From assembly GCA_026418215.1 (NCBI GenBank), contig JAOABT010000125.1:1-10311 (forward strand): a DNA stretch of 10,311 bases. Direction: 5' to 3'. This document shows, in pieces, positions 1 through 6,572 of this stretch (positions are counted from its first letter, which is position 1; every line of letters begins with the position of its first letter). A model generated the notes under the pieces. It was not told where the DNA came from, did no database searches, and saw only the letters and a list, made by a program, of their open reading frames with translations. Position numbers and translations under genes: made by a program. The DNA comes from Clostridia bacterium. Its GTDB lineage: Bacteria > Bacillota > Clostridia > DSM-8532.

Positions 1-19
1 AGATGTGTATAAGAGACAG
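1..19 (+). other. Tn5 mosaic-end (Nextera) adapter remnant
   Basis: The first 19 bases read AGATGTGTATAAGAGACAG, which is exactly the hyperactive Tn5 transposase mosaic-end sequence used in tagmentation libraries. It sits flush with the end of the window and abuts genomic-looking sequence from base 20. It is almost certainly untrimmed library adapter and not part of the genome, so any reading frame entering from the left is artificial before base 20. Confidence 0.97.
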
Positions 20-110
20 GAACTACACCGGGCTCATGATTGTGATAGCAGCCTTCCTTGTGCTTTTGGGACTAGGCTACTTTTTAAAGAAGAAGTTTAT
101 CAAGAACTAG
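20..110 (+). CDS. C-terminal fragment of a membrane protein (5' end missing)
   Basis: The frame whose codons start at 21 encodes 29 residues up to a TAG at 108-110. They begin NYTGLMIVIAAF, continue as a hydrophobic stretch of about 18 residues, and end in the basic tail KKKFIKN. This is a terminal membrane-spanning helix followed by a short positively charged tail, which by the positive-inside rule would be cytoplasmic. The rest of the gene lies outside the contig and the codon spanning base 20 is fused to adapter. The stop is 17 bp before the next start codon on the same strand, so the two genes are probably co-transcribed. No LPXTG motif is visible in the retained part, so a sortase anchor cannot be claimed. 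The family is not recognisable from this fragment. Confidence 0.7.
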
Positions 111-127
111 AGAGAAAGGGCTAGGAC

Positions 128-598
128 ATGCCACAGGAGATCGAAAGAAAATTTCTTGTTACTCGGGACGACTATAAAAAGCTGGGCCGCGGTGTGCTTT
201 ACCGTCAAGGCTATTTAAACAGTAACGCCAACAGAATCGTCCGTATACGAATTGTTGAAAATAAAGCGATGATCACCATTAAGGGCATTTCGGTCGGGGC
301 CGCGCGGCCTGAGTTTGAGTACCCCATTCCAGTTGAAGACGCTGAGGTTCTGCTTTCATTATGCGAAAGGCCTCTGCTCGAAAAATATCGTTACAAGATT
401 GACCATGAGGGCATGGTGTGGGAAATAGACGAGTTTCTAGGAGAAAATGACGGTTTGGTGGTGGCCGAGCTTGAGCTTGAGGCTGAAGACCAGCCCTATC
501 AAAAGCCCGACTGGGTAGGCGAAGAGGTCACCTACGACCCTCGCTATTATAACTCGGCTCTGATACGCCATCCCTACAGCGAATGGCGCAACGGCTGA
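128..598 (+). CDS. CYTH-domain protein (triphosphate tunnel metalloenzyme family)
   Basis: A 156-residue soluble protein that is essentially one CYTH domain. It opens with the diagnostic ExExK motif as EIERKF (E4, E6, K8). Further charged residues of the tunnel follow as alternating beta-strand positions: R39 and R41 in VRIRIV, K52 in TIKG, E62 and E64 in PEFEY, K86 and R88 in EKYRYK, D101 and E102 in WEIDEF, and E114/E116/E118 in AELELE. Family members bind a triphosphate with divalent metal inside a beta-barrel; short bacterial ones act mainly as inorganic triphosphatases, though the family name includes class IV adenylate cyclases. The length matches the short single-domain class. The start is supported by AAAGGG at 115-120, seven bases before the ATG. 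The exact substrate cannot be read from sequence. The stop codon directly abuts the stop of the convergent ABC ATPase gene. Confidence 0.92.
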   Translation: MPQEIERKFLVTRDDYKKLGRGVLYRQGYLNSNANRIVRIRIVENKAMITIKGISVGAARPEFEYPIPVEDAEVLLSLCERPLLEKYRYKIDHEGMVWEIDEFLGENDGLVVAELELEAEDQPYQKPDWVGEEVTYDPRYYNSALIRHPYSEWRNG

Positions 599-1264
599 TC
601 AGCGCCTTCCTTTCACCATTCTTCCGTCCCATAGCTCAATGATTCTATCCGACCCGTCCAGTATGGAAGCATCGTGGGTAACCACTACCAGAGAAGCTTC
701 TCCCGAGAGCTCCCTCAAGCAGCGCATCACCTCCATGGCATTGGTATGGTCAAGAGAGGCTGTGGGCTCATCAGCAAAAATGACCTCAGGCTTGTTGATG
801 AGCGCCCTGGCGATGGCAATTCTCTGGCGCTGCCCCTGCGACAGCCCCACAGGCTTCCGGTTCACAAGCCGCGAGAGGCCGAGAGCCCCAAGAATTTCAC
901 CCGCTCTTTCACGGCTTTCCTTATCTACTTTTCTTAAGGGCACCAACACGTTTTCAAGCACTGTCAGGTAATCAATCAAAAGGTGACGCTGAAACACGAA
1001 GCCGAAGCGTTCACGTCTTAAGTGCACAAGGCTGTCCTCTGTAAAAAGCTCTGTGTCCTTTTCATCATAGAATACCGACCCCGAGGTTGGCTTTCTAAGC
1101 CCTGCAAGCACATACAGGAGCGAGCTTTTCCCGCTGCCCGACGGCCCCATGACACCAATATACTCTCCGGAGCGCACAGTGAGTGAAACGTCCTTCAAGG
1201 CGCAGTATTCGCCTTCCTTGCCAAGCTCGTAAACGAGCCCTATATCCTGAGCTTCAAGCAGCAT
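599..1264 (-). CDS. ABC transporter ATP-binding protein, LolD/MacB type
   Basis: A 221-residue nucleotide-binding subunit of the FtsE/LolD/MacB group, which powers mechanotransmission or export through FtsX-type permeases. Visible motifs are Walker A GPSGSGKSS (40-48), Q-loop FQ (91-92), signature LSQGQRQR (141-148, with Q replacing the usual first G of LSGGQ), Walker B VIFADEP (161-167) with catalytic E166, and switch histidine H197 in VVTHD. I start it at the ATG at 1264, not at an in-frame ATG 36 bases further upstream. The downstream choice gives the usual MLLEAQDIG family start, a purine-rich site (GGGGGTGGAG) just before it, and a one-base gap from the permease stop codon; the longer form would overlap the permease gene by 35 bases. 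It is the last gene of the kinase-regulator-permease-ATPase operon. No terminator is visible after it. Confidence 0.93.
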   Translation of the reverse strand: MLLEAQDIGLVYELGKEGEYCALKDVSLTVRSGEYIGVMGPSGSGKSSLLYVLAGLRKPTSGSVFYDEKDTELFTEDSLVHLRRERFGFVFQRHLLIDYLTVLENVLVPLRKVDKESRERAGEILGALGLSRLVNRKPVGLSQGQRQRIAIARALINKPEVIFADEPTASLDHTNAMEVMRCLRELSGEASLVVVTHDASILDGSDRIIELWDGRMVKGRR

Positions 1265-1265
1265 A

Positions 1266-2381
1266 TCACTCCACCCCCTCAATGGTTTGTATGGGCTCAA
1301 GTCCTTTCAGGAAGCGCCATATAGGTAATAGACTAAAGAAAGCAGAAAAGACGGCGACGCAGAGAGCCCGTGCCAGTAAATCGGCGCTTATCAGAGTAAG
1401 CGGCTGGCCCAAAGGGTCCAGGAAAAACACATTCAGCAAGAAGCCTGCAAGGATAACGGCCAGAATTCCCAGAGCAAGTCCCACAGCGTTCATCAGGCCG
1501 ATCTCAGCAAAGGACCGGTTTACGATCTCCTGTCTGGTGTAGCCAAGAGCCCAGACGAGGCCGAACTCGTGCTTGCGTTGGGAAAAATAGATATAGCAGA
1601 GAAAGCCGCAGCAGGTTGAAACGATGACGATGACAAGGATGCAAAAAACCGTGATGAGAAGATCTATATTCCCCATGGTTTTGTTAAGGGCATCACGGTC
1701 GGAGGACAGGGTGTTTACCGACAGGGTACGCGTGGCAAGGCCCGCAAGATAGCTGTTCATCTGATCAAGCTTGCCTTCCTTCGGAAAAACCAGAAGGCCA
1801 TAGCGGTAGGCATCGTTGATGATAAGCTGGCCAAAGGAGACCATGGCCTTGCCGTCGACTATGCCTACAACCTTATATTCCTCAGGAAGCCAGAGGCTAT
1901 TGCTGAGGCCGCTTCCGATCCTGTCTCCCACATGAACACCCAGGCCCTTGGCCACACTGGCGTGTAAAACAACCTCGAGGCTGCCGGTGAGAGGAAGCCT
2001 ACCCTCCACCAGCTTTAAATCGAAATTTTTAAGAGTTGCTTTGATATTGTCATTCGACAGAATATATAGCTCGGTATTGTTAAAGCCGCCGATTGTCAGC
2101 CTTATAGGGATATTGTAAGTAACAACAGGCATAACCTTGGCAATGCTTTCTTGCTTCTTAAGCTGCTCCATAACCGCCGGGGTCATGGTGGTGCCTCGCG
2201 CATAAAGGGTGGAAAGATGCTTTTTGGGCTCCAGGGTAGAGCGCCCATAGGCATTGCCGATGCCGCTTATAACCATGGTTAGGCCATAAACAACCAGCAC
2301 TCCCAGAAAGGTCGCCAGAGCAACTGAGACAAAGCGCCTCTTATTCTGCTTGAAGTAATTTTGAACCGAATAAGGATGCAT
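1266..2381 (-). CDS. FtsX-like ABC transporter permease
   Basis: A 371-residue membrane subunit with the classic MacB/FtsX layout. There is one N-terminal transmembrane helix (about 18-40), an extracytoplasmic domain of roughly 195 residues, and three C-terminal helices (about 240-266, 293-320 and 333-357). The stretch SQRKHEFGLVWALGYTRQEI (267-286), just after the second helix, is the coupling region typical of FtsX-domain permeases, and the end LEPIQTIEG resembles the usual NPxxAIR-type tail. A perfect AAAGGAGG site lies five bases before the start and overlaps the stop codon of the response regulator gene 11 bp upstream. With the adjacent ATPase it should form a homodimeric exporter or mechanotransducer. 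Substrates of this family include lipoproteins, antimicrobial peptides and signal complexes; which applies here is not visible. The upstream two-component pair suggests expression in response to a membrane or envelope signal. Confidence 0.92.
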   Translation of the reverse strand: MHPYSVQNYFKQNKRRFVSVALATFLGVLVVYGLTMVISGIGNAYGRSTLEPKKHLSTLYARGTTMTPAVMEQLKKQESIAKVMPVVTYNIPIRLTIGGFNNTELYILSNDNIKATLKNFDLKLVEGRLPLTGSLEVVLHASVAKGLGVHVGDRIGSGLSNSLWLPEEYKVVGIVDGKAMVSFGQLIINDAYRYGLLVFPKEGKLDQMNSYLAGLATRTLSVNTLSSDRDALNKTMGNIDLLITVFCILVIVIVSTCCGFLCYIYFSQRKHEFGLVWALGYTRQEIVNRSFAEIGLMNAVGLALGILAVILAGFLLNVFFLDPLGQPLTLISADLLARALCVAVFSAFFSLLPIWRFLKGLEPIQTIEGVE

Positions 2382-2392
2382 GGCTTCCTCCT

Positions 2393-3043
2393 TTAAAGGC
2401 CCAGTTCTTTGAGGTACAGCACAGCATTGGTGCGATCGGTCATGCCTATTTTGCTGTAGATGGTGCTGATGTAATTCCTGGCAGTTCCCTCGGTGATGAA
2501 GAGCGCTGAGGCGATCTGCTTGTTGGTAAAGCCCTGAACCATCATGCGGCAGATTTCAGCCTCCCGGTCTGACAGCTCAAACGGAAGCTTGGACTTTTCG
2601 TCCTGCTTGCTCTGCTTAAGCCTTGCAAGGCCCTCGGCGAGCTTATGATACACCACCGGAGGAAGCACCATTTTACCCGCATGGGCGTCTTTAATAGCCT
2701 CTATGAGCTTCTCGACCTCAATATCCTTCAATAGATAGCCGCAGGCCCCGTTAGCCACGGCCTGAATGATATATTCGTCATCGTTGAAGGTGGTGAGCAT
2801 AATAATTTTTTTATCGCCGTATTTCTCCCGGATATGCTTCACAGCCTCAACACCGTTCATTTCAGGCATCCTGATATCCATCAGGATAACATCGGGGTTC
2901 AGGCTCCCCGTCAGTTCCACTGCTTCCTGACCATTTTTGGCCATACCGGCCACTGTAATGCCCGGTTCGAGTCCCAGCACTGTTTTCAAGCCATCACGGA
3001 ACAGCGACTGATCGTCTGCCAGCAATACTTTTATGGGATTCAT
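2393..3043 (-). CDS. NarL/FixJ-family response regulator
   Basis: A 216-residue two-domain regulator. The receiver domain (about 4-120) has the acidic pair D10-D11, phosphoacceptor D56 in VILMDIRMP, T84-T85 in the switch region and K106 in GYLLKD. A linker of about 35 residues leads to a LuxR/GerE-type helix-turn-helix (about 155-216) beginning LSDREAEICRMMVQG, with recognition-helix region TEGTARNYISTIYSKIG. Its ATG overlaps the kinase stop codon as ATGA, and AAAGGAGG lies about ten bases before the start inside the kinase gene, so the pair is translationally coupled. Regulators of this class dimerise on phosphorylation and bind short inverted repeats. The palindrome at 4412-4425 upstream of this operon is a natural candidate target, although that link is inference. 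Confidence 0.95.
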   Translation of the reverse strand: MNPIKVLLADDQSLFRDGLKTVLGLEPGITVAGMAKNGQEAVELTGSLNPDVILMDIRMPEMNGVEAVKHIREKYGDKKIIMLTTFNDDEYIIQAVANGACGYLLKDIEVEKLIEAIKDAHAGKMVLPPVVYHKLAEGLARLKQSKQDEKSKLPFELSDREAEICRMMVQGFTNKQIASALFITEGTARNYISTIYSKIGMTDRTNAVLYLKELGL

Positions 3044-4248
3044 GGCATTTGTTCCTCCTTTGGTTCTACCTCCGCTACGGGTATACTGATGGCAAGGGCG
3101 AGACCCTCGCCTGGAGCTGTTTCAATGGTGAGTGTACCGCCCAAGGCTTTCACGCGCTCCTCCATGGATGTAAGCCCGAAGCCCTGCTGAAGCTTGGCCG
3201 TCCCCTGACCGTTATCGCTTAAAAGGAATTTTACATAGCCCTTTTCCTCATATAGTTGAAACACAAAGGCCGTGCTTTTGCCGTGCCGAATGCCGTTGGT
3301 AAGCCCCTCCTGCAGAGCCCGGTAAAGCATCTTTTCCTGATCACGAGTCAGCCTTGATATAGGCTCTAGCCGGCTTCTGATGGCAATCGCACCGCTTTTC
3401 TGGGTTTCTTCAATCAGAAGCCTTAAGGATTGCTCCAGGCTCATCATCTCGTGGCCGCTTTTTAGGGTATGAACCGATTCCCTGATATCGGCAAGGCCTT
3501 TTCGGACCTGTCCCTTGGCTATGGAAAGCTTTTCGGCTGACAGTGAGGGGTCTACCGGGATAAGCCTTTCGGCTGCCTCCAGCTCCAAAAGCACGGTGGT
3601 AAGCGTGTGTCCTACTGTATCATGAATCTCGCGCGCAATACGGTTGCGCTCCTGGACAATGGTCATTTCCTCCAGCTCCTCGGAGGTTTCCTTAAGCTTT
3701 AAATAAGCGTTCTGGAGCTGATGGCTTTTTACCTTCAGCGCTCCCATGGTTTCTGAAAGCCTCTGCTTTTGCTCCGACTGGGCCTTCAGGAGCTTGACGG
3801 CCCCAAACAAAACCGCTATGATAACGGCATTGACAGCTAACCTTTCAGCGAATTGAAGGTTGATGGCAGAGGTGTTCCTTATATAGAGATTGAAGGATTG
3901 AAACACAAAGGATGCGGCTGTTGTTAGTGAAATGGTCCAATTGTTCTTGTAGAACGCCGCATCGGCAACCAGGACAAAATAAAGCCATAGCGCTATGCCC
4001 GTGTGATCGAGCCATGCGATTAAAAAGGTCAGGCCAATTTCCAGGATAACCAAAAGGACGGGCAGCACTGCCCCATTCCGGCTTCCGCCCAGAATGGCCA
4101 ACCGAAATGTAAAGCTCAGGCATAAAGAACCCGTCAGCAAGAGAAGCGCCCAGGGATCGGAAGGATTCCAAAGGAGCACCAGAACACTGATGGAAATGAG
4201 TGCAAGGTAGAGCATTCTTACGAGAAGCTTTTCTGTTTTATCATCCAT
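3040..4248 (-). CDS. Sensor histidine kinase, HisKA_3 (NarX/LiaS/DesK-like) class
   Basis: A 402-residue membrane kinase. Residues 10-154 are about six closely spaced transmembrane helices with only short loops, so there is no separate extracellular sensing domain. A helical coiled-coil linker (about 155-200) follows. The dimerisation/phosphotransfer helix reads RNRIAREIHDTVGHTL, with phosphoacceptor H209. The ATPase domain has its N-box around E314-N318 (ALQEGLTNGIRHGKS), the G1 box as SDNGQG (344-349) and a G2-like GFGLTSMEERV (356-366). Kinases with this build usually sense within or at the membrane, or take their signal from a partner membrane protein. The start is supported by AAAGGA five bases upstream. 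The stop overlaps the regulator start by four bases. It is the first gene of a four-gene operon that also encodes an FtsX/LolD-type transporter. Confidence 0.94.
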   Translation of the reverse strand: MDDKTEKLLVRMLYLALISISVLVLLWNPSDPWALLLLTGSLCLSFTFRLAILGGSRNGAVLPVLLVILEIGLTFLIAWLDHTGIALWLYFVLVADAAFYKNNWTISLTTAASFVFQSFNLYIRNTSAINLQFAERLAVNAVIIAVLFGAVKLLKAQSEQKQRLSETMGALKVKSHQLQNAYLKLKETSEELEEMTIVQERNRIAREIHDTVGHTLTTVLLELEAAERLIPVDPSLSAEKLSIAKGQVRKGLADIRESVHTLKSGHEMMSLEQSLRLLIEETQKSGAIAIRSRLEPISRLTRDQEKMLYRALQEGLTNGIRHGKSTAFVFQLYEEKGYVKFLLSDNGQGTAKLQQGFGLTSMEERVKALGGTLTIETAPGEGLALAISIPVAEVEPKEEQMP

Positions 4249-4373
4249 AAACGTCCTTTGCGGGGTCTATTAGAGATTTAAATTAAGTTCAGCCCATCTG
4301 CCCCAGGGGCCAAAAACCGGGCTTCTATGATGAAATGACCGTTAACCTTATTCATGAGAAGGATTCTATTTGA

Positions 4374-4403
4374 ATTATACCGAATGCCGGCACCCCTCGT
4401 AAA
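4374..4403 (-). promoter_or_regulatory. Predicted promoter of the kinase operon
   Basis: On the minus strand a perfect -10 TATAAT occupies 4379-4374. A weak -35 (TTTACG at 4403-4398, 18-bp spacer, four of six matches) lies before it. Transcription would start near 4367, giving a leader of about 120 nt before the kinase ATG. The leader can form a small G/C-rich hairpin around 4291-4323 that is not followed by a U tract. The weak -35, with a palindrome centred about 51 bp before the predicted start, fits an activated promoter. Confidence 0.5.
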
Positions 4404-4411
4404 GCCATCAT

Positions 4412-4439
4412 ATGACAGCTGTCATGCAAGGATATGACA
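4412..4439. promoter_or_regulatory. Candidate operator: palindrome plus half-site
   Basis: ATGACAGCTGTCAT at 4412-4425 is a perfect 14-bp palindrome. Its left arm recurs as TATGACA at 4433-4439, 22 bp (about two helical turns) from TATGACA at 4411-4417. The element lies between the divergent kinase operon and DUF4097 lipoprotein gene, just upstream of the predicted kinase -35. NarL-type regulators bind inverted repeats of this size, so the response regulator is the likely binder, but no direct evidence exists in the sequence. Confidence 0.45.
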
Positions 4440-4483
4440 ATCCTCCTTACAGCCGACACTATGAAGCTGACTCTCCCTTCAAG

Positions 4484-4489
4484 TACAAT
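4484..4489 (+). promoter_or_regulatory. Possible -10 element for the DUF4097 gene
   Basis: TACAAT at 4484-4489 is a fair -10 hexamer about 55 bp before the lipoprotein start. No convincing -35 lies 16-18 bp upstream (the best position reads ATGAAG). A promoter here would therefore need an activator, which is compatible with the palindrome and half-site ending 44 bp upstream. Confidence 0.3.
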
Positions 4490-4543
4490 AAGGATGTCAC
4501 CAAATGGTGGCGCTTAAAGAAGTGATAAAAAGGAGCGATCATT

Positions 4544-5386
4544 ATGAAAAAGAATCCCCTCATTCTTGCCGCAGTAGCTATAGCGGCGTTAGCTCTGCTG
4601 ATTGCAGGCTGTACAGCCCAGGGCTTTTCAATTAACTTCTCAAACAATAACGTCAAGCAGGAAGACGAAAAGACTCTGACCCTTTCTCTGGACAATGCAA
4701 AGAGTCTGCTTGTTGATAACCAGACAGGAAACATTTCCATCAAAAAGGGACGCGACAGCAGCGTCTCTGTAAAGACCAAGATTAAGGTTGAAGGCCAGGT
4801 CACCGAAGAGGTTGAAAAGGTCTTGAAGAACGTAAAGACCTACGCAGCCGTTAAGGACGGCATGCTCGAAATACGTGCCGTATGCAATGACGGAAGCGAC
4901 TTCTGGCGCTGGAAGCAAGACCATTACCGCATGCTCAACGTCAACATAAACTTTGATGTTGCTCTTCCTCAGGATTTAGAGTCGTATAAGCTCCGTCTGA
5001 TTACCGGCAACATCAACCTTGAAGGCCTCAATGGCTCAACGGATGTCGAGAGCATTACAGGAAACGTCACACTTAATAATGTCAAGTTGAGTGGATCGAA
5101 CCGCGTTCATCTGATTACCGGCAATATCGATATCAAAGGATCGGTCGCAGACGCTGAGAGCCTCGACGTCAATAACACCACCGGCAATATCAACTTAAGC
5201 CTGCCCGGAGATTCCGGCCTTAAGCTGAAGGCCTCCATCGTCACAGGAAATATTGATGGCAGCCTGATCGGCGATTCAGCCATCAAGGGTATTGGCGGAA
5301 CCTCAATCGAGAAGGAGATCGGCTCGGGAAAGACAGAGACCTCCGTCAAGCTGGTCACCGGAAACATCACAATCAGTAAGAAATAA
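4544..5386 (+). CDS. DUF4097-type beta-helix lipoprotein with seven TGN[IV] repeats
   Basis: A 280-residue predicted lipoprotein. The first 22 residues are a lipoprotein signal peptide with lipobox LIAGC, so C23 would be lipidated and the protein anchored on the outer face of the membrane. The motif TGN[IV] occurs at residues 61, 154, 172, 192, 213, 234 and 272. Spacings from 154 to 234 are 18-21 residues and the last gap is about two turns (38), with a degenerate turn near GIGGTSIEKE. This regular pitch is the pattern of the DUF4097 (adhesin-like) right-handed beta-helix. Residues 115-145 interrupt the repeat and contain the tryptophan-rich FWRWK. AGGAG lies eight bases before the ATG. Such proteins often accompany envelope-stress regulatory systems in Firmicutes; here it is divergent from a two-component/ABC operon. 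Whether it senses, scaffolds or binds surface material is unknown. Confidence 0.88.
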   Translation: MKKNPLILAAVAIAALALLIAGCTAQGFSINFSNNNVKQEDEKTLTLSLDNAKSLLVDNQTGNISIKKGRDSSVSVKTKIKVEGQVTEEVEKVLKNVKTYAAVKDGMLEIRAVCNDGSDFWRWKQDHYRMLNVNINFDVALPQDLESYKLRLITGNINLEGLNGSTDVESITGNVTLNNVKLSGSNRVHLITGNIDIKGSVADAESLDVNNTTGNINLSLPGDSGLKLKASIVTGNIDGSLIGDSAIKGIGGTSIEKEIGSGKTETSVKLVTGNITISKK

Positions 5387-5404
5387 CCAATACTTATAAA
5401 GCAC

Positions 5405-5458
5405 GGGAGTCAGGAGCTGATGCCATCCAAAGGCGTCACTTGCCTGGCTCCTTTAATT
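5405..5458 (+). terminator. Rho-independent terminator after the DUF4097 gene
   Basis: A two-tier hairpin: GGAGTCAGG (5406-5414) pairs with CCTGGCTCC (5443-5451) including one G-U, and the inner TGATGCC (5418-5424) pairs with GGCGTCA (5432-5438) with one G-U. It is followed by the T-rich run TTTAATTTT. It starts about 20 bp after the lipoprotein stop codon. Confidence 0.8.
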
Positions 5459-5730
5459 TTGGAGAAAGAGCCTAGAGGGGTTTGTTTGCATGGTAAAACT
5501 ATTTAATTTCATGACCTGACTTTATATGAGTTAAGCAAAGTGCAGTCATCTGCCCAAGAAGCCCTGATTGCACCACCTCCAAACAGTTATCCAGCTTCAT
5601 CCTACTTATCCATGTACGGATGGGTGCCCAGTGCCGCATTAGGTGCCGGAGCAGCCAGGGTTGGCCTTTTTAGCCCATGGACGGGCACAAAACAGGTACC
5701 TTCCCAATAGTATGGTGTGAGGTGGTATGC
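5459..5730. other. Intergenic stretch before the DUF3298 gene
   Basis: About 270 bp without a confident gene. GTGCAGTC (5540-5547) and GATTGCAC (5566-5573) can form an 8-bp stem with one G-U and an 18-nt loop. The plus frame from 5507 to the TAG at 5708 has no stop for 67 codons and a protein-like composition, but its only ATG (5612) has no ribosome binding site. No convincing promoter was seen, although the AT-rich 5495-5530 segment is the likeliest place for one. Confidence 0.4.
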
Positions 5731-6405
5731 ATGAAGTGCGAATTCATCAAGAAGCAGACAATTAAAGATAAACTGTATCACAACAAGGTTTTGATGGTTG
5801 ATGTCAAAATCGACTATCCATCCATTACCCAAGGCTACGAAGGAGATCCCATGCGCTTCAATATGCACTACAGACAGAAAGCGCAGAAAAACTATCGCTA
5901 TGCCTCCACCAAGCTCTATCAGGCCGCTGTTAAGCAGTATACGATTGCCAAGCCTCAGGGTGTGCCGTTTAACAATTTTGAGTTTGTGGAAGCCTTTGAA
6001 CCGACCTATTGCAGGAAACCATTTATCAGTCTCTATTACGACCTCTATGAATTCACGGGCGGAGCCCATGGAAACACCATTCGAAAGGGCAACACGTGGG
6101 ACATGAGAAGGGGTGTCATGCTGCCTTTGGAAGCCTTCTTTGACAAGGACTACGATTACCAGGCCGTTATGCTGCGGTATATCGAATCCGAGGCAAGGCG
6201 CCGGCAGATTACAGGAATGGCGACCTATTTTGATGGCCTTCATGAGAACCTGAAAAAGTATTTCGATGCACAGAACTATTACCTTACCGAAGAGGGTCTG
6301 GCGATCTTCTATCCGCTTTATACCATCGCTCCCTATGTGGACGGCATCCAGGTTTTCATCATTCCCTACCTGATCTTTGGTGACAAGATCAAATATAAGC
6401 TCTAA
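5731..6405 (+). CDS. DUF4163/DUF3298 (RsiV-like) domain protein, cytoplasmic form
   Basis: A 224-residue protein with no signal peptide or membrane helix. The first half matches the DUF4163 layout: a short lead-in, then alternating strands starting VLMVDVKIDYPS, ending in YYDLYEFTGGAHGNT (about 102-116), a hallmark of the RsiV-type extracytoplasmic region. The second half (about 128-217) matches DUF3298, with GVMLPLEAFFDKDY and FYPLYTIAPYVDGIQ. In Bacillus RsiV this pair of domains sits outside the cell behind an anti-sigma segment and a membrane helix and binds lysozyme. Here both of those parts are absent. I start at the ATG at 5731 because GAGGTGG lies at 5719-5725, five bases before it. 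An ATG 54 bases upstream (5677) has no such site and would add an unlike stretch. No sigma factor gene is adjacent. A strong terminator follows, so it is probably a single-gene unit. Function unknown. Confidence 0.85.
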   Translation: MKCEFIKKQTIKDKLYHNKVLMVDVKIDYPSITQGYEGDPMRFNMHYRQKAQKNYRYASTKLYQAAVKQYTIAKPQGVPFNNFEFVEAFEPTYCRKPFISLYYDLYEFTGGAHGNTIRKGNTWDMRRGVMLPLEAFFDKDYDYQAVMLRYIESEARRRQITGMATYFDGLHENLKKYFDAQNYYLTEEGLAIFYPLYTIAPYVDGIQVFIIPYLIFGDKIKYKL

Positions 6406-6414
6406 GACGCAAGG

Positions 6415-6448
6415 AGCGGATACCCGGGGTATCCGCTTCTTTTTTATT
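6415..6448 (+). terminator. Rho-independent terminator after the DUF3298 gene
   Basis: AGCGGATACC (6415-6424) and GGTATCCGCT (6428-6437) form a perfect 10-bp stem with a 3-nt loop, followed by the T-rich TTCTTTTTTATT. It lies 9 bp after the stop codon and should isolate the DUF3298 gene from what follows. Confidence 0.92.
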
Positions 6449-6497
6449 CTTGAATGAGGGTATTTTTTAGCACCGGGCTATGAATACGCTCCAAGAA

Positions 6498-6572
6498 ATG
6501 GAAGTTCGAGAGCTGCCAAAGCTCAAATATGGAAAATACGCCGTCTTTAGTTGACGTTTTCCCAACTTCCGT
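6498..6572 (+). ncRNA. Possible structured RNA: three-way junction
   Basis: A closed multibranch fold can be drawn by hand. The outer stem is ATGGAAGTT (6498-6506) with AACTTCCGT (6564-6572), 9 bp including one G-U. Inside it is a hairpin GAGCT/AGCTC (6510-6514/6520-6524, 5-nt loop). A second arm is GGAAAA/TTTTCC (6531-6536/6557-6562), continued after a 5-nt one-sided bulge by CGTC/GACG (6542-6545/6553-6556) with loop TTTAGTT. No coding potential is supported here. It was not recognised as a known RNA family. The strand is assumed from the direction of the downstream gene; the fold is nearly symmetric in DNA and could be read either way. Confidence 0.35.

Noticed and set aside
5602..6243. Long minus-strand open frame (213 codons) opposite the DUF3298 gene
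   Set aside because: It lies almost wholly antisense to a gene with clear domain motifs and has no credible start signal; it is a shadow frame.
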